The translations under genes and the position numbers were made by a program. 64,000 nucleotides of DNA from Streptomyces sp. NBC_01445 (GTDB lineage Bacteria; Actinomycetota; Actinomycetes; Streptomycetales; Streptomycetaceae). Location: assembly GCF_035918235.1 (NCBI RefSeq), contig NZ_CP109485.1, positions 3,410,001-3,474,000 of the forward strand, in the 5' to 3' direction. Below the pieces are notes generated by a model. The model saw only the letters and a program-made list of their open reading frames with translations, did not search any database and was not told where the DNA came from. Below are positions 8,139 through 17,351 of this stretch, in pieces. Each line of letters opens with the position of its first letter. Position 1 is the first letter of the stretch.

Positions 8139-9275
8139 TTACGCGTACGGGCTGTCGGCGCCCGCGGCCGCGGGCTTGGGGGCACGGGAGGGGCAGCAGC
8201 CCACCGGGCAGAGATTGTGGCTCGCGCCGAGCGCGCCCAGGGCGCAGGGCGTGACGGCCCGGCCGCTCTCTGCGGCGGACCGTTCGAGGACGAGGTCGCG
8301 GACGGCGGCGGCGAAGCGGGGGTCCGCGCCGACCGTGGCGGAGCGGCGCACCGGGAGGCCGAGCTCGGCGGCCTTGGCCGTGGCCTCGGTGTCGAGGTCG
8401 TAGAGGACTTCCATGTGGTCGGAGACGAAGCCGATGGGCGCCATCACGACGGCCGGCACACCGGCGCTGTGCCGCTCCTCGATGTGGTCGCAGATGTCGG
8501 GCTCCAGCCACGGGATGTGCGGTGCGCCGGAACGCGACTGGTAGACGAGCTGCCATGGGTGGTCGATGCCGGTCTCCTCGCGGACCGCGTCGGCGATCAC
8601 GCGCGCGACGTCCAGGTGCTCCTTCACGTAGGCACCGCCGTCGCCGTGGTCACCGACGGGCCCGGAGACGTCGGCTGCCGCGGTCGGGATGGAGTGCGTC
8701 GTGAACGCGATGTGGGCGCCGTCCCGTACGTCGTCGGGGAGATCGGCGAGCGACTTCAGGACACCGTCGATCATGGGGCGCACGAAGCCGGGGTGGTTGA
8801 AGTAGTGCCGCAGCTTGTCGACGCGCGGCACCTCGAGCCCCTCCGCTTCGAGGGCGGCGAGCGAGTCCGCGAGGTTCTCGCGGTACTGACGGCAGCCCGA
8901 GTACGACGCGTACGCGCTGGTCGCGAGGACGAGGATGCGCTCGTGGCCGTCGGTGACCATCTCGCGGAGGGTGTCCGTCAGGTACGGCGCCCAGTTCCGG
9001 TTGCCCCAGTGGACGGGCAGGTCGAGGCCGTGGTCCGCGAAGTCCTTGCGGAGCGCGTCCAGCAGGGCGCGGTTCTGCTCGTTGATGGGGCTGACCCCGC
9101 CGAACAGGAAGTAGTGCTGCCCCACCTCTTTGAGCCGCTCCTTGGGGATTCCCCGGCCGCGCGTCACGTTCTCCAGGAACGGGACCACGTCGTCCGGGCC
9201 TTCGGGGCCTCCGAACGAGAGCAGCAGCAGGGCGTCGTAGCCGTCGAAGGGCGTGGGATCGAGCGCATCGGACAT
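8139..9275 (-). CDS. hemH: Ferrochelatase (coproporphyrin type)
   Basis: Inserts ferrous iron into a porphyrin, late in haem synthesis; actinobacterial members are thought to act on coproporphyrin III (CpfC). 378 residues. Visible family features: N-terminal [14 protein letters not shown], the active-site region [23 protein letters not shown] and [17 protein letters not shown] with its acidic residues. Four cysteines fit the [2Fe-2S] ligands described in actinobacterial ferrochelatases: one in YSGCRQY and three at the end (PCALG ... LCPVGCC). The ATG start was chosen over one 15 codons upstream. It is divergent from an MFS gene 107 bases away. Confidence 0.95.
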   Translation of the reverse strand: MSDALDPTPFDGYDALLLLSFGGPEGPDDVVPFLENVTRGRGIPKERLKEVGQHYFLFGGVSPINEQNRALLDALRKDFADHGLDLPVHWGNRNWAPYLTDTLREMVTDGHERILVLATSAYASYSGCRQYRENLADSLAALEAEGLEVPRVDKLRHYFNHPGFVRPMIDGVLKSLADLPDDVRDGAHIAFTTHSIPTAAADVSGPVGDHGDGGAYVKEHLDVARVIADAVREETGIDHPWQLVYQSRSGAPHIPWLEPDICDHIEERHSAGVPAVVMAPIGFVSDHMEVLYDLDTEATAKAAELGLPVRRSATVGADPRFAAAVRDLVLERSAAESGRAVTPCALGALGASHNLCPVGCCPSRAPKPAAAGADSPYA

Positions 9276-9381
9276 GCCTTTGATCCTGCCATCCGTCACT
9301 GACGGGCGGAAAACGGGCATGCCCGCAAGCCCCGGGGCCCGTAAGCTGTCTTGGCCACCTACGCGCCTTACCGGAGTCGAC

Positions 9382-10653
9382 TTGCCCAGCCCCTACCGCG
9401 CCATATTCGCCCTGCCCGGCACCAAGAGCTTCTCGGTCGCCGGGTTCCTGGGCCGGATGCCCCTGTCGATGATGGGCATCGGGATCGTCACGATGGTCTC
9501 CCAGCTGACCGGCCGATACGGGCTCGCGGGTGCCCTGTCCGCCACCGTGGCACTCTCGGCGGCGGCCATCGGCCCGCAGATCTCACGCCTCGTCGACCGG
9601 CACGGACAACGCCGTGTGCTGCGGCCCGCGGCCCTGGTCTCGCTGGTCGCGGTCGCCGGTCTGCTGCTGTGCGCGAAGTTCGAGGCGCCGGACTGGACAC
9701 TGTTCGTCTTCAGCGCCCTGATCGGCTGTGTGCCGAGCGTCGGCTCGATGGTCCGGGCGCGCTGGGCGGCCCTTTACAGGGACACCCCTCAGCTGCACAC
9801 CGCGTACTCCTTCGAATCCGTCATCGACGAGGTGTGCTTCATCTTCGGGCCGATCATCTCGATCGGTCTGTCGACGGCATGGTTCCCGGAGGCGGGGCCC
9901 CTGCTCGCGGGCTGCTTCCTCGCTGCCGGCGTCTTCTGGCTGACCGCGCAGCGCGCGACCGAGCCGGTGCCGCATCCGCGCGGACAGCACTCCGGGGGGT
10001 CCGCCCTGAGGTCGCGCGGTCTTCAGGTCCTGGTGACCACGTTCGTCGCGACGGGCACGATCTTCGGTGCGGTGGACGTGGTGACCGTCGCGTTCGCCGA
10101 GGACGAGGGCCACAAGGCGGCGGCCAGTCTCGTGCTCGCGGTGTATGCGGCGGGTTCCTGCGCCGCCGGGGCGGTCTTCGGGCTGCTGCACTTCAAGGGG
10201 GCGCCCGCGCGCAGGTGGCTGGTCGGTGTCTGCACGACGGCCGTGAGTATGATCCCCCTCCTACTGGTCGGGAACCTTCCGTTTCTGGCCGTGGCGCTCT
10301 TTGTCGCGGGCCTGTCCATCGCACCGACGATGATCACGACGATGGCCCTCGTCGAGCAGCACGTACCACGCGCGAAACTGACCGAGGGCATGACCTGGGT
10401 GAGCACCGGACTGGCGGTCGGTGTCGCGCTCGGCTCCTCCGCGGCCGGCTGGGTGATCGACGCCGCCGGTGCGAAGGCCGGGTACGGGGTTCCGGCCGTG
10501 GCCGGCGCCGTCGCGGTGGCGGTCGGGTTCCTGGGGTACCGCCGGCTGAAGCAGCCGGTGCCGCAGCGGGGAGGAACCAATGAGCACGGGGAACTCGGGC
10601 AGCGACACGACGAACGCCCGGCAGGCCAGGACACGGAACGAACCGTGGCGTAA
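9382..10653 (+). CDS. MFS transporter
   Basis: Membrane protein of 423 residues with about 12 hydrophobic segments and MFS-like loops ([15 protein letters not shown] between helices 2 and 3). Probably an exporter; the substrate is unknown. The proposed start is TTG with GGAG seven bases upstream, giving the N-terminus [17 protein letters not shown]; an in-frame ATG at 9319 is possible but has no better signal. The 3' end overlaps the next gene by 74 bases in another frame, so the two are likely co-translated. Confidence 0.85.
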   Translation: MPSPYRAIFALPGTKSFSVAGFLGRMPLSMMGIGIVTMVSQLTGRYGLAGALSATVALSAAAIGPQISRLVDRHGQRRVLRPAALVSLVAVAGLLLCAKFEAPDWTLFVFSALIGCVPSVGSMVRARWAALYRDTPQLHTAYSFESVIDEVCFIFGPIISIGLSTAWFPEAGPLLAGCFLAAGVFWLTAQRATEPVPHPRGQHSGGSALRSRGLQVLVTTFVATGTIFGAVDVVTVAFAEDEGHKAAASLVLAVYAAGSCAAGAVFGLLHFKGAPARRWLVGVCTTAVSMIPLLLVGNLPFLAVALFVAGLSIAPTMITTMALVEQHVPRAKLTEGMTWVSTGLAVGVALGSSAAGWVIDAAGAKAGYGVPAVAGAVAVAVGFLGYRRLKQPVPQRGGTNEHGELGQRHDERPAGQDTERTVA

Positions 10654-11941
10654 CTGGGCGGGGAACGTCACCGCGCGGCCGGTCCGCGAGGTGACGCCCG
10701 CGTCGGTGGAGGAGCTGTCGGCGGCCGTCCGCGCGGCGGCCGATGACGGCCTCAAGGTGAAGGCCGTCGGTACGGGGCACTCGTTCACCGCGGCGGCGGC
10801 CACCGACGGTGTGTTGATACGCCCTCAACTGTTGACCGGAATCCGCAACATTGACCGCGACGCCGGCACCGTCACGGTGGAGGCCGGCACCCCGCTCAAG
10901 AGGCTCAACCTCGCCCTGGCCCGCGAGGGCCTGTCGCTCACGAACATGGGCGACATCATGGAGCAGACCGTCTCGGGCGCCACCAGCACGGGCACGCACG
11001 GCACGGGCCGCGAATCGGCGTCCATATCCGCGCAGATCAAGGGCCTCGAACTGGTCACCGCCGACGGCACGGTCCTCACCTGCTCGGAGAAGGGGACCGC
11101 AGAAGAACGCGCGGTCTTCGCGGCCGCACGGATCGGACTCGGCGCCCTCGGCATCATCACGGCGATCACGTTCGCCGTGGAGCCGATCTTCCTGCTCACC
11201 GCCCGCGAGGAGCCGATGACCTTCGACAGGGTCGCGAGCGACTTCGACGCGCTGTACGCGGAGAACGAGCACTTCGAGTTCTACTGGTTCCCGCACACGG
11301 GCAACTGCAACACCAAGCGCAACAACCGCAGCGCCGGCCCGGAAGCCCCTGTCAGCAGGTTCAGCAGCTTCCTCGAGGACGAGCTCCTGTCGAACGGCCT
11401 CTTCCAGGCGGTCAATTCACTCGGCCGCGCGGTCCCCTCGACGATCCCGTCGATCGCCAAGATCTCCAGCCGCGCGCTCTCCGCCCGCACCTACACGGAC
11501 ATCCCTTACAAGGTCTTCACGTCCCCGCGCCGCGTCCGCTTCGTGGAGATGGAGTACGCCGTTCCGCGGGCGGCCCTCGTCGAGACTCTGCGCGAGCTGA
11601 AGACCATGATCGAGCGCTCGAACCTGCGCATCAGCTTCCCGGTCGAGGTCCGCACGGCCCCCGCGGACGACATCACGCTCTCCACGGCGTCCGGCCGGGA
11701 GAGCGCGTACATCGCCGTCCACATGTACAAGGGCACCCCGTACCAGGCCTACTTCACGGCGGCCGAGCGCATCTTCGCCGCGCACGAGGGCCGGCCGCAC
11801 TGGGGCAAGGTGCACACGCGCGACGCGGGCTACTTCTCGACGGTCTATCCGCGCTTCGGCGAGTTCACGGAGCTGCGCGACCGTCTCGACCCTGACCGCC
11901 TGTTCGCCAACGACTATCTGCGCCGGGTCATCGGCGACTGA
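10580..11941 (+). CDS. FAD-linked sugar-lactone/alditol oxidase family protein
   Basis: A flavoprotein oxidase of 453 residues in the D-arabinono-1,4-lactone oxidase / L-gulonolactone oxidase group. N-terminal FAD-binding (PCMH-type) domain with VGTGHSF and SGATSTGTHGTG; C-terminal catalytic domain ending in the family hallmark HWGKVHTRDAGYFSTVYPRF. Substrate cannot be assigned: lactones, alditols and sugar alcohols are all used in this family. ATG start with GGAGG upstream, lying inside the MFS gene. It converges on the gene ending at 11948, with six bases between stops. Confidence 0.88.
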   Translation: MSTGNSGSDTTNARQARTRNEPWRNWAGNVTARPVREVTPASVEELSAAVRAAADDGLKVKAVGTGHSFTAAAATDGVLIRPQLLTGIRNIDRDAGTVTVEAGTPLKRLNLALAREGLSLTNMGDIMEQTVSGATSTGTHGTGRESASISAQIKGLELVTADGTVLTCSEKGTAEERAVFAAARIGLGALGIITAITFAVEPIFLLTAREEPMTFDRVASDFDALYAENEHFEFYWFPHTGNCNTKRNNRSAGPEAPVSRFSSFLEDELLSNGLFQAVNSLGRAVPSTIPSIAKISSRALSARTYTDIPYKVFTSPRRVRFVEMEYAVPRAALVETLRELKTMIERSNLRISFPVEVRTAPADDITLSTASGRESAYIAVHMYKGTPYQAYFTAAERIFAAHEGRPHWGKVHTRDAGYFSTVYPRFGEFTELRDRLDPDRLFANDYLRRVIGD

Positions 11942-11947
11942 CCGCGC

Positions 11948-13141
11948 TCACCCCTCGGGCGTCTCGTCCTGCTGCTGCGGCACGTCAGCTCCGTCGCTGC
12001 TCTCCGAGGCGCTCGGAGTGGGCGTCGGGGCAGGCGTCGGCGTGGACTTGTCCCCGCCGGTCCCCGAACCGCTGCCCGAGCCGTTGTCGTGACCGGTGTG
12101 GGAGTCCTCGCTCGCGCTGGGCGTGGGCGTGGGCTGCACGGTGTCGCCCGTCTGCCTCCCGTCCCCGTTCTGCGGCGTCCCGCTCTGCGTCCCGGAGCTG
12201 CTGCTGTCCGACGGCTCCTGCGAGGTGCTCGGCACGGGGGTGTGGTCGTTGCGGGACGGGTGGCCGCCTCCGCCGGTGAAGGCCTCGCGGAGCGTGGTCC
12301 GCTGCCCGTCACCGCTGAAACTCTGCCCCGAGGCGAGTTCGTACGTCGTGATGCCGGCCATCGTCACTCCGAAGACCACGGCAGCGGCGACGAGGGGCCG
12401 CTTCCAGCTCCGCACACGCGCGCGATGCGTGGTCCCTTCGGTGTACTCGTCGCCCAAGTCACCCGGCGGAGGCGGCAGTTCCGGCCTGACGGCCCCGACC
12501 CCTCCCCCGTCCGCCGGTGCGGCACGCAGCACGCGCGTGGCGTCGTCCACGACACCGGGACCGGCTCCGGCCCCGACCCTCAGCAACTGGGTCTTCTCCG
12601 CGGCGGCACCACCGGCCGTCAGAAGCTGTGTCCGATCCGGATCGCCGGCATCCGCCGTGAGGAGCTGTGTCCGCTCGGCGTCCAGCGCCGGGAGGACAGT
12701 CGTCGCGTCGGCGCCCTGTGCCGACGCGCCGCCCATCCCCCACGACGTGGTCCTCGGCAGCACGTCCGTCCGCATCGCCGCCGTGGCCGCGGGCGGCGTC
12801 ACGGAGGCGGGGACCGTGTCGGACCGGAAGGTCTCCGGTACCGGACGCCCGTCGTCCGTCACCGGGGTCTGCCGGCCCTTCGGTATCGCCTGGCCCGCGA
12901 CGTCACGTATCTGCTCGCCCGTGCGCCGGAAGAAGTGCTGGAAGAGGGAGCCACCGCAAGTGGCCAGCGCGCTCACCACGCCCGCGCCCACGATCGTCCC
13001 GTACACACCGAGCCCGGCGGCCAGCTTGGCGGCCACCACGGCGGCCACGGCGCTGCCCGCCACCTGCGGCACACTCAGGTCGAGCCGCTTCCCCTTGGGC
13101 TTTTCTTGTGCATCCTGGGAGGTTTCCGGCTTCTCGCCCAT
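11948..13141 (-). CDS. Membrane protein with repeated Thr-x-Leu-Leu motifs
   Basis: A 397-residue protein without a family name I can give. Residues 27-65 form two Gly/Ala-rich helices of glycine-zipper type (VAAVVAAKLAAGLGVYGTIVG). A linker then carries six T-x-[VL]-L motifs at about 125, 148, 158, 171, 184 and 202; the three at 158-187 are TQLL spaced exactly 13 residues. A third hydrophobic helix lies at about 249-268 (LVAAAVVFGVTMAGITTY), followed by a Ser/Thr/Pro/Gly-rich tail of about 120 residues that is probably extracellular. TQ-type threonines before hydrophobic residues resemble PknB-kinase/FHA targets, which is inference. It is divergent from sepH. Confidence 0.78.
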   Translation of the reverse strand: MGEKPETSQDAQEKPKGKRLDLSVPQVAGSAVAAVVAAKLAAGLGVYGTIVGAGVVSALATCGGSLFQHFFRRTGEQIRDVAGQAIPKGRQTPVTDDGRPVPETFRSDTVPASVTPPAATAAMRTDVLPRTTSWGMGGASAQGADATTVLPALDAERTQLLTADAGDPDRTQLLTAGGAAAEKTQLLRVGAGAGPGVVDDATRVLRAAPADGGGVGAVRPELPPPPGDLGDEYTEGTTHRARVRSWKRPLVAAAVVFGVTMAGITTYELASGQSFSGDGQRTTLREAFTGGGGHPSRNDHTPVPSTSQEPSDSSSSGTQSGTPQNGDGRQTGDTVQPTPTPSASEDSHTGHDNGSGSGSGTGGDKSTPTPAPTPTPSASESSDGADVPQQQDETPEG

Positions 13142-13603
13142 CTCCGACCCTTGCCTGCCTTTCTCGACTTACTTCACGAGAAAGGGACGGATGGACGAAG
13201 GGATTAGTTCCGTTTCTGGGGATTTCGTGAAGCACGCCACGTCCATGAACCCCGAACGAGGGACGCCCCGTACTCAACTCCCGTCCCCCATGAGAACTTC
13301 GATGGCGTGCCGGTCCACCCGAGTGGCCCGAATGGAGTACCGTTGCGAGCCCTGGGTCCGGTCTCCCGTCAGGGTGCCCGGGGCCTTCCAGGACCGCCGG
13401 GAGGGGGTTCGTTGCACAGGGTGACGAGCTCGGTCACTTAGCGTTGCGAACAGGTAACCGTGCCATAACGGCGATGCAGGGCCCATGCCCGACACGCCGG
13501 GCAACTCGGCAAGGTTGTGGCAGGCTGCACCCGGGCAGGCCACACTCGACTAGCGGAAGCAGCGACGCACGTGACGTCGGCAGGCACCACCCGGGAGGTC
13601 CCC
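13142..13603. other. 462-base intergenic region upstream of sepH
   Basis: Divergent promoter region. No believable gene; an 89-residue reading frame at 13274-13543 lacks family features and a ribosome binding site. An 8-base inverted repeat (CTTCACGA / TCGTGAAG at 13172-13179 and 13225-13232) lies upstream of the membrane-protein gene. Confidence 0.55.
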
Positions 13604-14674
13604 ATGCCCGAACTGCGTGTCGTGGCCGTCTCTAACGACGGCACACGGCTGGTGCTGAAGGCTGCGGACAGCACGGAGTACACGCTTCCGATCGACGAGC
13701 GCCTCCGGGCCGCCGTGCGCGGCGACCGTCCGCGCCTCGGCCAGATCGAGATCGAGGTGGAGAGCCATCTCCGCCCCCGCGACATTCAGGCGCGTATACG
13801 TGCCGGTGCCTCCGCCGAGGAGGTGGCCCAGCTCGCCGGCATCCCCGTCGACCGCGTCCGCCGCTTCGAGGGCCCTGTCCTCGCGGAGCGCGCCTTCATG
13901 GCCGAGCGCGCCAGGAAGACCCCCGTACGCCGTCCCGGCGAGAACGCGGGCCCCCAGCTCGGCGAGGCGGTGCAGGAGCGTCTGCTGCTGCGCGGCGCCG
14001 ACAAGGAGACCGTCCAGTGGGACTCGTGGCGCCGCGACGACGGCACCTGGGAGGTCCTGCTCGTCTACCTGGTCGCGGGTGAGCCGCACTCGGCGAGCTG
14101 GACGTACGACCCGCCCCGGCGGCTCGTCCAGGCCGTCGACGACGAGGCGCGCTCGCTCATCGGCGAGACCGACGACATCGCCGCGCCGGAACCCAGCTTT
14201 CCGTTCGTGCCGCGCATCGCGAGGCTGCCCCGCGACCGCCCGCTCGACCGGGCCCTCGACCGGCAGTTGGAGCGCCCCTCGCTGCCGGCCCCCGCACCGG
14301 AGATCACCGAGGAGAGCCCGGCGGCCGTCTCCGCCGCCGAGCGTGACTCGCTGACCAGCCTTCTGGAAGCCGTACCCAGCTACCGCGGCGACATCGTGGT
14401 GCCCGAGCGCCCCACTGTGCCCGCACCCGATCCCGTCACGGACGAGCCGGAGCCCGCCGAGGCGGAGGAGCCCCCGGCGCCCGCCGCGTCCGCGGGAGCG
14501 GGTTCCGCCTACGCGGACGTCCTCATGCCGCGCAGCGTCGCGGGACACCGAGACCGTCTCACCGGCACCACCGACCGCCAGGCCGAGGCCGACGGGGTCC
14601 GTCCCGGACGGCGCGCGGCCGTCCCGAGCTGGGACGAGATCGTCTTCGGCACGCGCCGCAAGAAGCAGGACTAG
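13604..14674 (+). CDS. sepH: Septation protein SepH
   Basis: SepH is a conserved actinobacterial cell-division protein that binds FtsZ and promotes assembly of its filaments in sporulation septa. This 356-residue sequence matches the family: N-terminal DUF3071 domain (MPELRVVAVSNDGTRLVLK ... LRPRDIQARIRAGASAEEVA) with a helix-turn-helix-like segment (AQLAGIPVDRVRRFEGPVLAERA), a middle part WDSWRRDDGTWEVLLVYL, and a long acidic Pro-rich tail ending in a short conserved basic motif (WDEIVFGTRRKKQD). ATG start with GGGAGG upstream. Monocistronic, with its own terminator. Confidence 0.95.
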   Translation: MPELRVVAVSNDGTRLVLKAADSTEYTLPIDERLRAAVRGDRPRLGQIEIEVESHLRPRDIQARIRAGASAEEVAQLAGIPVDRVRRFEGPVLAERAFMAERARKTPVRRPGENAGPQLGEAVQERLLLRGADKETVQWDSWRRDDGTWEVLLVYLVAGEPHSASWTYDPPRRLVQAVDDEARSLIGETDDIAAPEPSFPFVPRIARLPRDRPLDRALDRQLERPSLPAPAPEITEESPAAVSAAERDSLTSLLEAVPSYRGDIVVPERPTVPAPDPVTDEPEPAEAEEPPAPAASAGAGSAYADVLMPRSVAGHRDRLTGTTDRQAEADGVRPGRRAAVPSWDEIVFGTRRKKQD

Positions 14675-14692
14675 CCGCAAGCGGTACGCAGA

Positions 14693-14722
14693 AGAGGCCC
14701 GCGCCCATCGGCGCGGGCCTCT
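14693..14722. terminator. Terminator between sepH and the rhodanese gene
   Basis: Perfect 13-base arms (AGAGGCCCGCGCC and its complement) with a 4-base loop, 19 bases after the sepH stop and 23 before the convergent stop. It can act in both directions. Confidence 0.85.
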
Positions 14723-14744
14723 CGCGTACTCACCTGCCGAAGCC

Positions 14745-15599
14745 CTACTGCGGATCGGGGCCGGTCGCCACGGGGCGTGACTCGTCCGAGGACCACTCGG
14801 ACCACGAACCGACGTACAGCGCCGCGTCGATGCCCGCCACCGCGAGGGCGAGCACCTCGTGGGCGCCCGAGACGCCGGAGCCGCAGTACACGCCGACCTC
14901 GCCCGAATCCCCGGACGCGCCAAGGGACTTGAAGCGGGAGGCGAGCGCGTCTGCGGGCAGGAACCGGCCGTCCTGCGCCACGTTCTCCGACGTCGGCGCG
15001 GACACCGCGCCCGGGATGTGACCGCCGACGCGGTCGATCGGCTCCACGTCGCCCCGGTAGCGCTCGGCGGCGCGGGCGTCGAGCAGGATCCCCGAACGCG
15101 CAAGCGCGGCCGCGCCGTCGGCGTCCAGGAGCGCCACTGCGCCCGGCGCGGGCTCGAACGTGCCCGGCACGGGCGACGGCACCGCGGTCTCCAGCGGCCC
15201 TTCCCACGCACCGAGGCCGCCGTCGAGAACTCGCACGGACGGGTGACCCGTCCAGCGCAGCATCCACCAGGTGCGCGCGGCGGCCCAGCCCTGCCCGCCG
15301 TCGTACACGACCACGTCCCGGTCGGCCGACACGCCGGCCCGCCGCATCACGGCGCCGAAGGACGCCACATCCGGGAGGGGGTGCCGACCTGCCGCTCCGG
15401 CCGGTCCCGCGAGGTCGGCGTCGAGGTCGACGTAGACCGCGCCGGGGATGTGCCCGGCCTCGTATGCGGCCCGTCCGTCGAAGGCCGGGGCGCCCGCCGC
15501 CTTGGCAACGCTCAGCTGCCAGCGGATGTCGAGGATGACCGGCGGGGCCACGCCGGTCGACTCGCTCGCGAGTTCGATTGCGGAGATGATGGCATTCAT
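14745..15599 (-). CDS. Sulfurtransferase (two-domain rhodanese)
   Basis: Transfers sulfane sulfur from thiosulfate or 3-mercaptopyruvate to a thiol acceptor. 284 residues with two rhodanese domains: an inactive N-terminal domain (DIRWQLSV ... GHIPGAVYVDLD) and a catalytic C-terminal domain with the active-site loop CGSGVSGAHEV, in which Cys is the nucleophile. The CGSGV-type loop is closer to 3-mercaptopyruvate sulfurtransferases than to thiosulfate rhodaneses. The start at 15599 is preferred over an ATG three codons upstream because of spacing from GGATGG. Convergent with sepH. Confidence 0.9.
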   Translation of the reverse strand: MNAIISAIELASESTGVAPPVILDIRWQLSVAKAAGAPAFDGRAAYEAGHIPGAVYVDLDADLAGPAGAAGRHPLPDVASFGAVMRRAGVSADRDVVVYDGGQGWAAARTWWMLRWTGHPSVRVLDGGLGAWEGPLETAVPSPVPGTFEPAPGAVALLDADGAAALARSGILLDARAAERYRGDVEPIDRVGGHIPGAVSAPTSENVAQDGRFLPADALASRFKSLGASGDSGEVGVYCGSGVSGAHEVLALAVAGIDAALYVGSWSEWSSDESRPVATGPDPQ

Positions 15600-15842
15600 G
15601 GGGGCCATCCTTGCTCATGCTCTGGCCCGAGCGCCGTCGGTCGGCTAGCGTGCACGATCGACTACCGAGCGTTGACCGACCGGACATCGCGAGGCCGTGG
15701 CGCGGCAATGGATGCGGACATCTCACCGGCATCCTCGTGCGAGGATCCGGCCGGGGCGGCGCGGCCGATGGGCGTCGCGCGGCACGGAGTGCCACCATCA
15801 GCTCGGGCGCGTTGCGACACGTGATTTTGTTCCGAGGAGAGA

Positions 15843-16646
15843 GTGACGATGACCGAGGCAGCAGCCAGGCGCGCGCCGGGCACCCCGTGCTGGGTGAGTC
15901 TCATGGTGCACGGCATGGCGGCGACCCAGGAGTTCTACGCGGCGTTGTTCGGCTGGGAGTTCCGGCCGGGACCGCAGCAGCTCGGCCCCTACGTGCGGGC
16001 CCTGCTCGACGGCCATGAGGTGGCCGGGATCGGGCAGATGCCGCCCGACCGCCACCTGCCCGTCGCCTGGACCCCGTACCTCGCCTCGGACGACGTGGAC
16101 GCCACGGCCGAAAGCATCCGCCACTGCGGCGGCACCGTCGGCGTCGGCCCGCTCGACGCCGGGGAGGCGGGCCGGATGGCCATCGCGTCGGACCCGGCGG
16201 GCGCCGTGTTCGGCATCTGGCAGGCGGCGGAGCATCTGGGGATGGCGCTCACCGGGGTGCCGGGGGCACCGGCGTGGAACGAACTGGTGACCCAGGAGAC
16301 GGCGAGCGTCGCCAAGTTCTACGAGGCGACCTTCGGCTACGAGGAAGAGGCCGTCGTCTCCGCCGACTTCGACTATCTGACGCTGCACCTCAACGGCACC
16401 CCGGTGGCATCGGTGCACGGCGTGGGCCAGGCGCTCCCCCGCGACCGGGGCGCGCACTGGATGACGTACTTCGAGGTGGCGGACGTCGACGAGTCGGTGT
16501 CCCTGGTCGAGGAGCTCGGCGGCCACGTCCTGAAGCCCGCACGCGACGGCTCCCAGGGCCGCCTGGCGACGGTCGCGGACCCGGAGGGCGCGGTGTTCAC
16601 CCTCGTACGGTCAGCGCCGCGCGAGGAGGGCCAGGGGGCCTCCTGA
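15843..16646 (+). CDS. Two-domain VOC (glyoxalase/bleomycin-resistance fold) protein
   Basis: 267 residues with two tandem VOC domains: about 15-130 (TPCWVSLMVHGMAATQEFYAAL ... ASDPAGAVFGIWQ) and about 140-258 (WNELVTQETASVAKFYEATF ... VADPEGAVFTLVR). Each ends with the family's D-P-x-G-A-x-F strand. Such tandem proteins are common in Streptomyces and mostly uncharacterised; isomerase, dioxygenase or drug-binding roles are all possible. GAGGAG precedes a GTG (15843) and an ATG (15849) in frame; either may be used. It converges on tdk with 17 bases between stops. Confidence 0.85.
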   Translation: MTMTEAAARRAPGTPCWVSLMVHGMAATQEFYAALFGWEFRPGPQQLGPYVRALLDGHEVAGIGQMPPDRHLPVAWTPYLASDDVDATAESIRHCGGTVGVGPLDAGEAGRMAIASDPAGAVFGIWQAAEHLGMALTGVPGAPAWNELVTQETASVAKFYEATFGYEEEAVVSADFDYLTLHLNGTPVASVHGVGQALPRDRGAHWMTYFEVADVDESVSLVEELGGHVLKPARDGSQGRLATVADPEGAVFTLVRSAPREEGQGAS

Positions 16647-16663
16647 CGGACGCCTGAGACAGC

Positions 16664-17314
16664 TCAGGCCGAGGCGACCGGCAGGACTTCGGGTGACAGG
16701 GCCGCCGCGTGCGCAGTGGCGCTTGTCAGTTGCTTGCGGTGGTGGCGTCGGCAGAGGACCTCGTAGCCGACCTCGTCGTCGCTCCGGTCTACGTCGCCGA
16801 CGACGACCTGGGCGCCCTCGACGACCATCCGGCCGCCCACCGTGCGGGCGTTGTGCGTGGCGCGGGCACCGCACCAGCACAGGGCCTCGACCTGGAGGAC
16901 CTCGACGCGGTCGGCGAGTTCGACCAGGCGCTGGGAGCCGGGGAACAGCTTGGACCGGAAGTCGGTCGTGATGCCGAAGGCGTAGACGTCGAGGCCGAGG
17001 TCGTCGACGACGCGGGCGAGCTGGTCGATCTGGTCGGGCGCGAGGAACTGCGCCTCGTCCGCGATGACGTAGTCCACGCGGCCGCCCTGGGACAGCTGGT
17101 CGACGACGTACGCGTACACGTCGAGGTCGTCGGCCACCTCGACGGCGTCGGTGACGAGGCCGAGGCGCGAGGAGAGTTTCCCCTCGCCGGCCCGGTCGTC
17201 GCGCGTGAGGATCATGCCCTTGAGGCCGCGTGCCGAGCGGTTGTGCTCTATCTGGAGAGCCAGGGTGCTCTTTCCGCAGTCCATCGTTCCGGAGAAGAAC
17301 ACAAGCTCGGGCAT
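16664..17314 (-). CDS. tdk: Thymidine kinase
   Basis: Phosphorylates thymidine to dTMP in nucleotide salvage. 216 residues with the type II kinase layout: P-loop GTMDCGKST near the N-terminus, Walker B/catalytic DEAQF, the lasso region, and a zinc site made by LCWCGARATHNAR and CRRHH. The start MPELVFFSG fits the family exactly, although the preceding sequence has only a weak ribosome binding site. It is the last gene of the DUF5998-phosphodiesterase-tdk run, 37 bases after the previous stop. Confidence 0.96.
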   Translation of the reverse strand: MPELVFFSGTMDCGKSTLALQIEHNRSARGLKGMILTRDDRAGEGKLSSRLGLVTDAVEVADDLDVYAYVVDQLSQGGRVDYVIADEAQFLAPDQIDQLARVVDDLGLDVYAFGITTDFRSKLFPGSQRLVELADRVEVLQVEALCWCGARATHNARTVGGRMVVEGAQVVVGDVDRSDDEVGYEVLCRRHHRKQLTSATAHAAALSPEVLPVASA

Positions 17315-17351
17315 GGGGAGTTGAGGGCCTTTCCGCGGTGGTGGGGGACGA

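Noticed and set aside
13274..13543. Possible 89-residue gene on the minus strand upstream of sepH
   Set aside because: No ribosome binding site, no family features; lies in a divergent promoter region.
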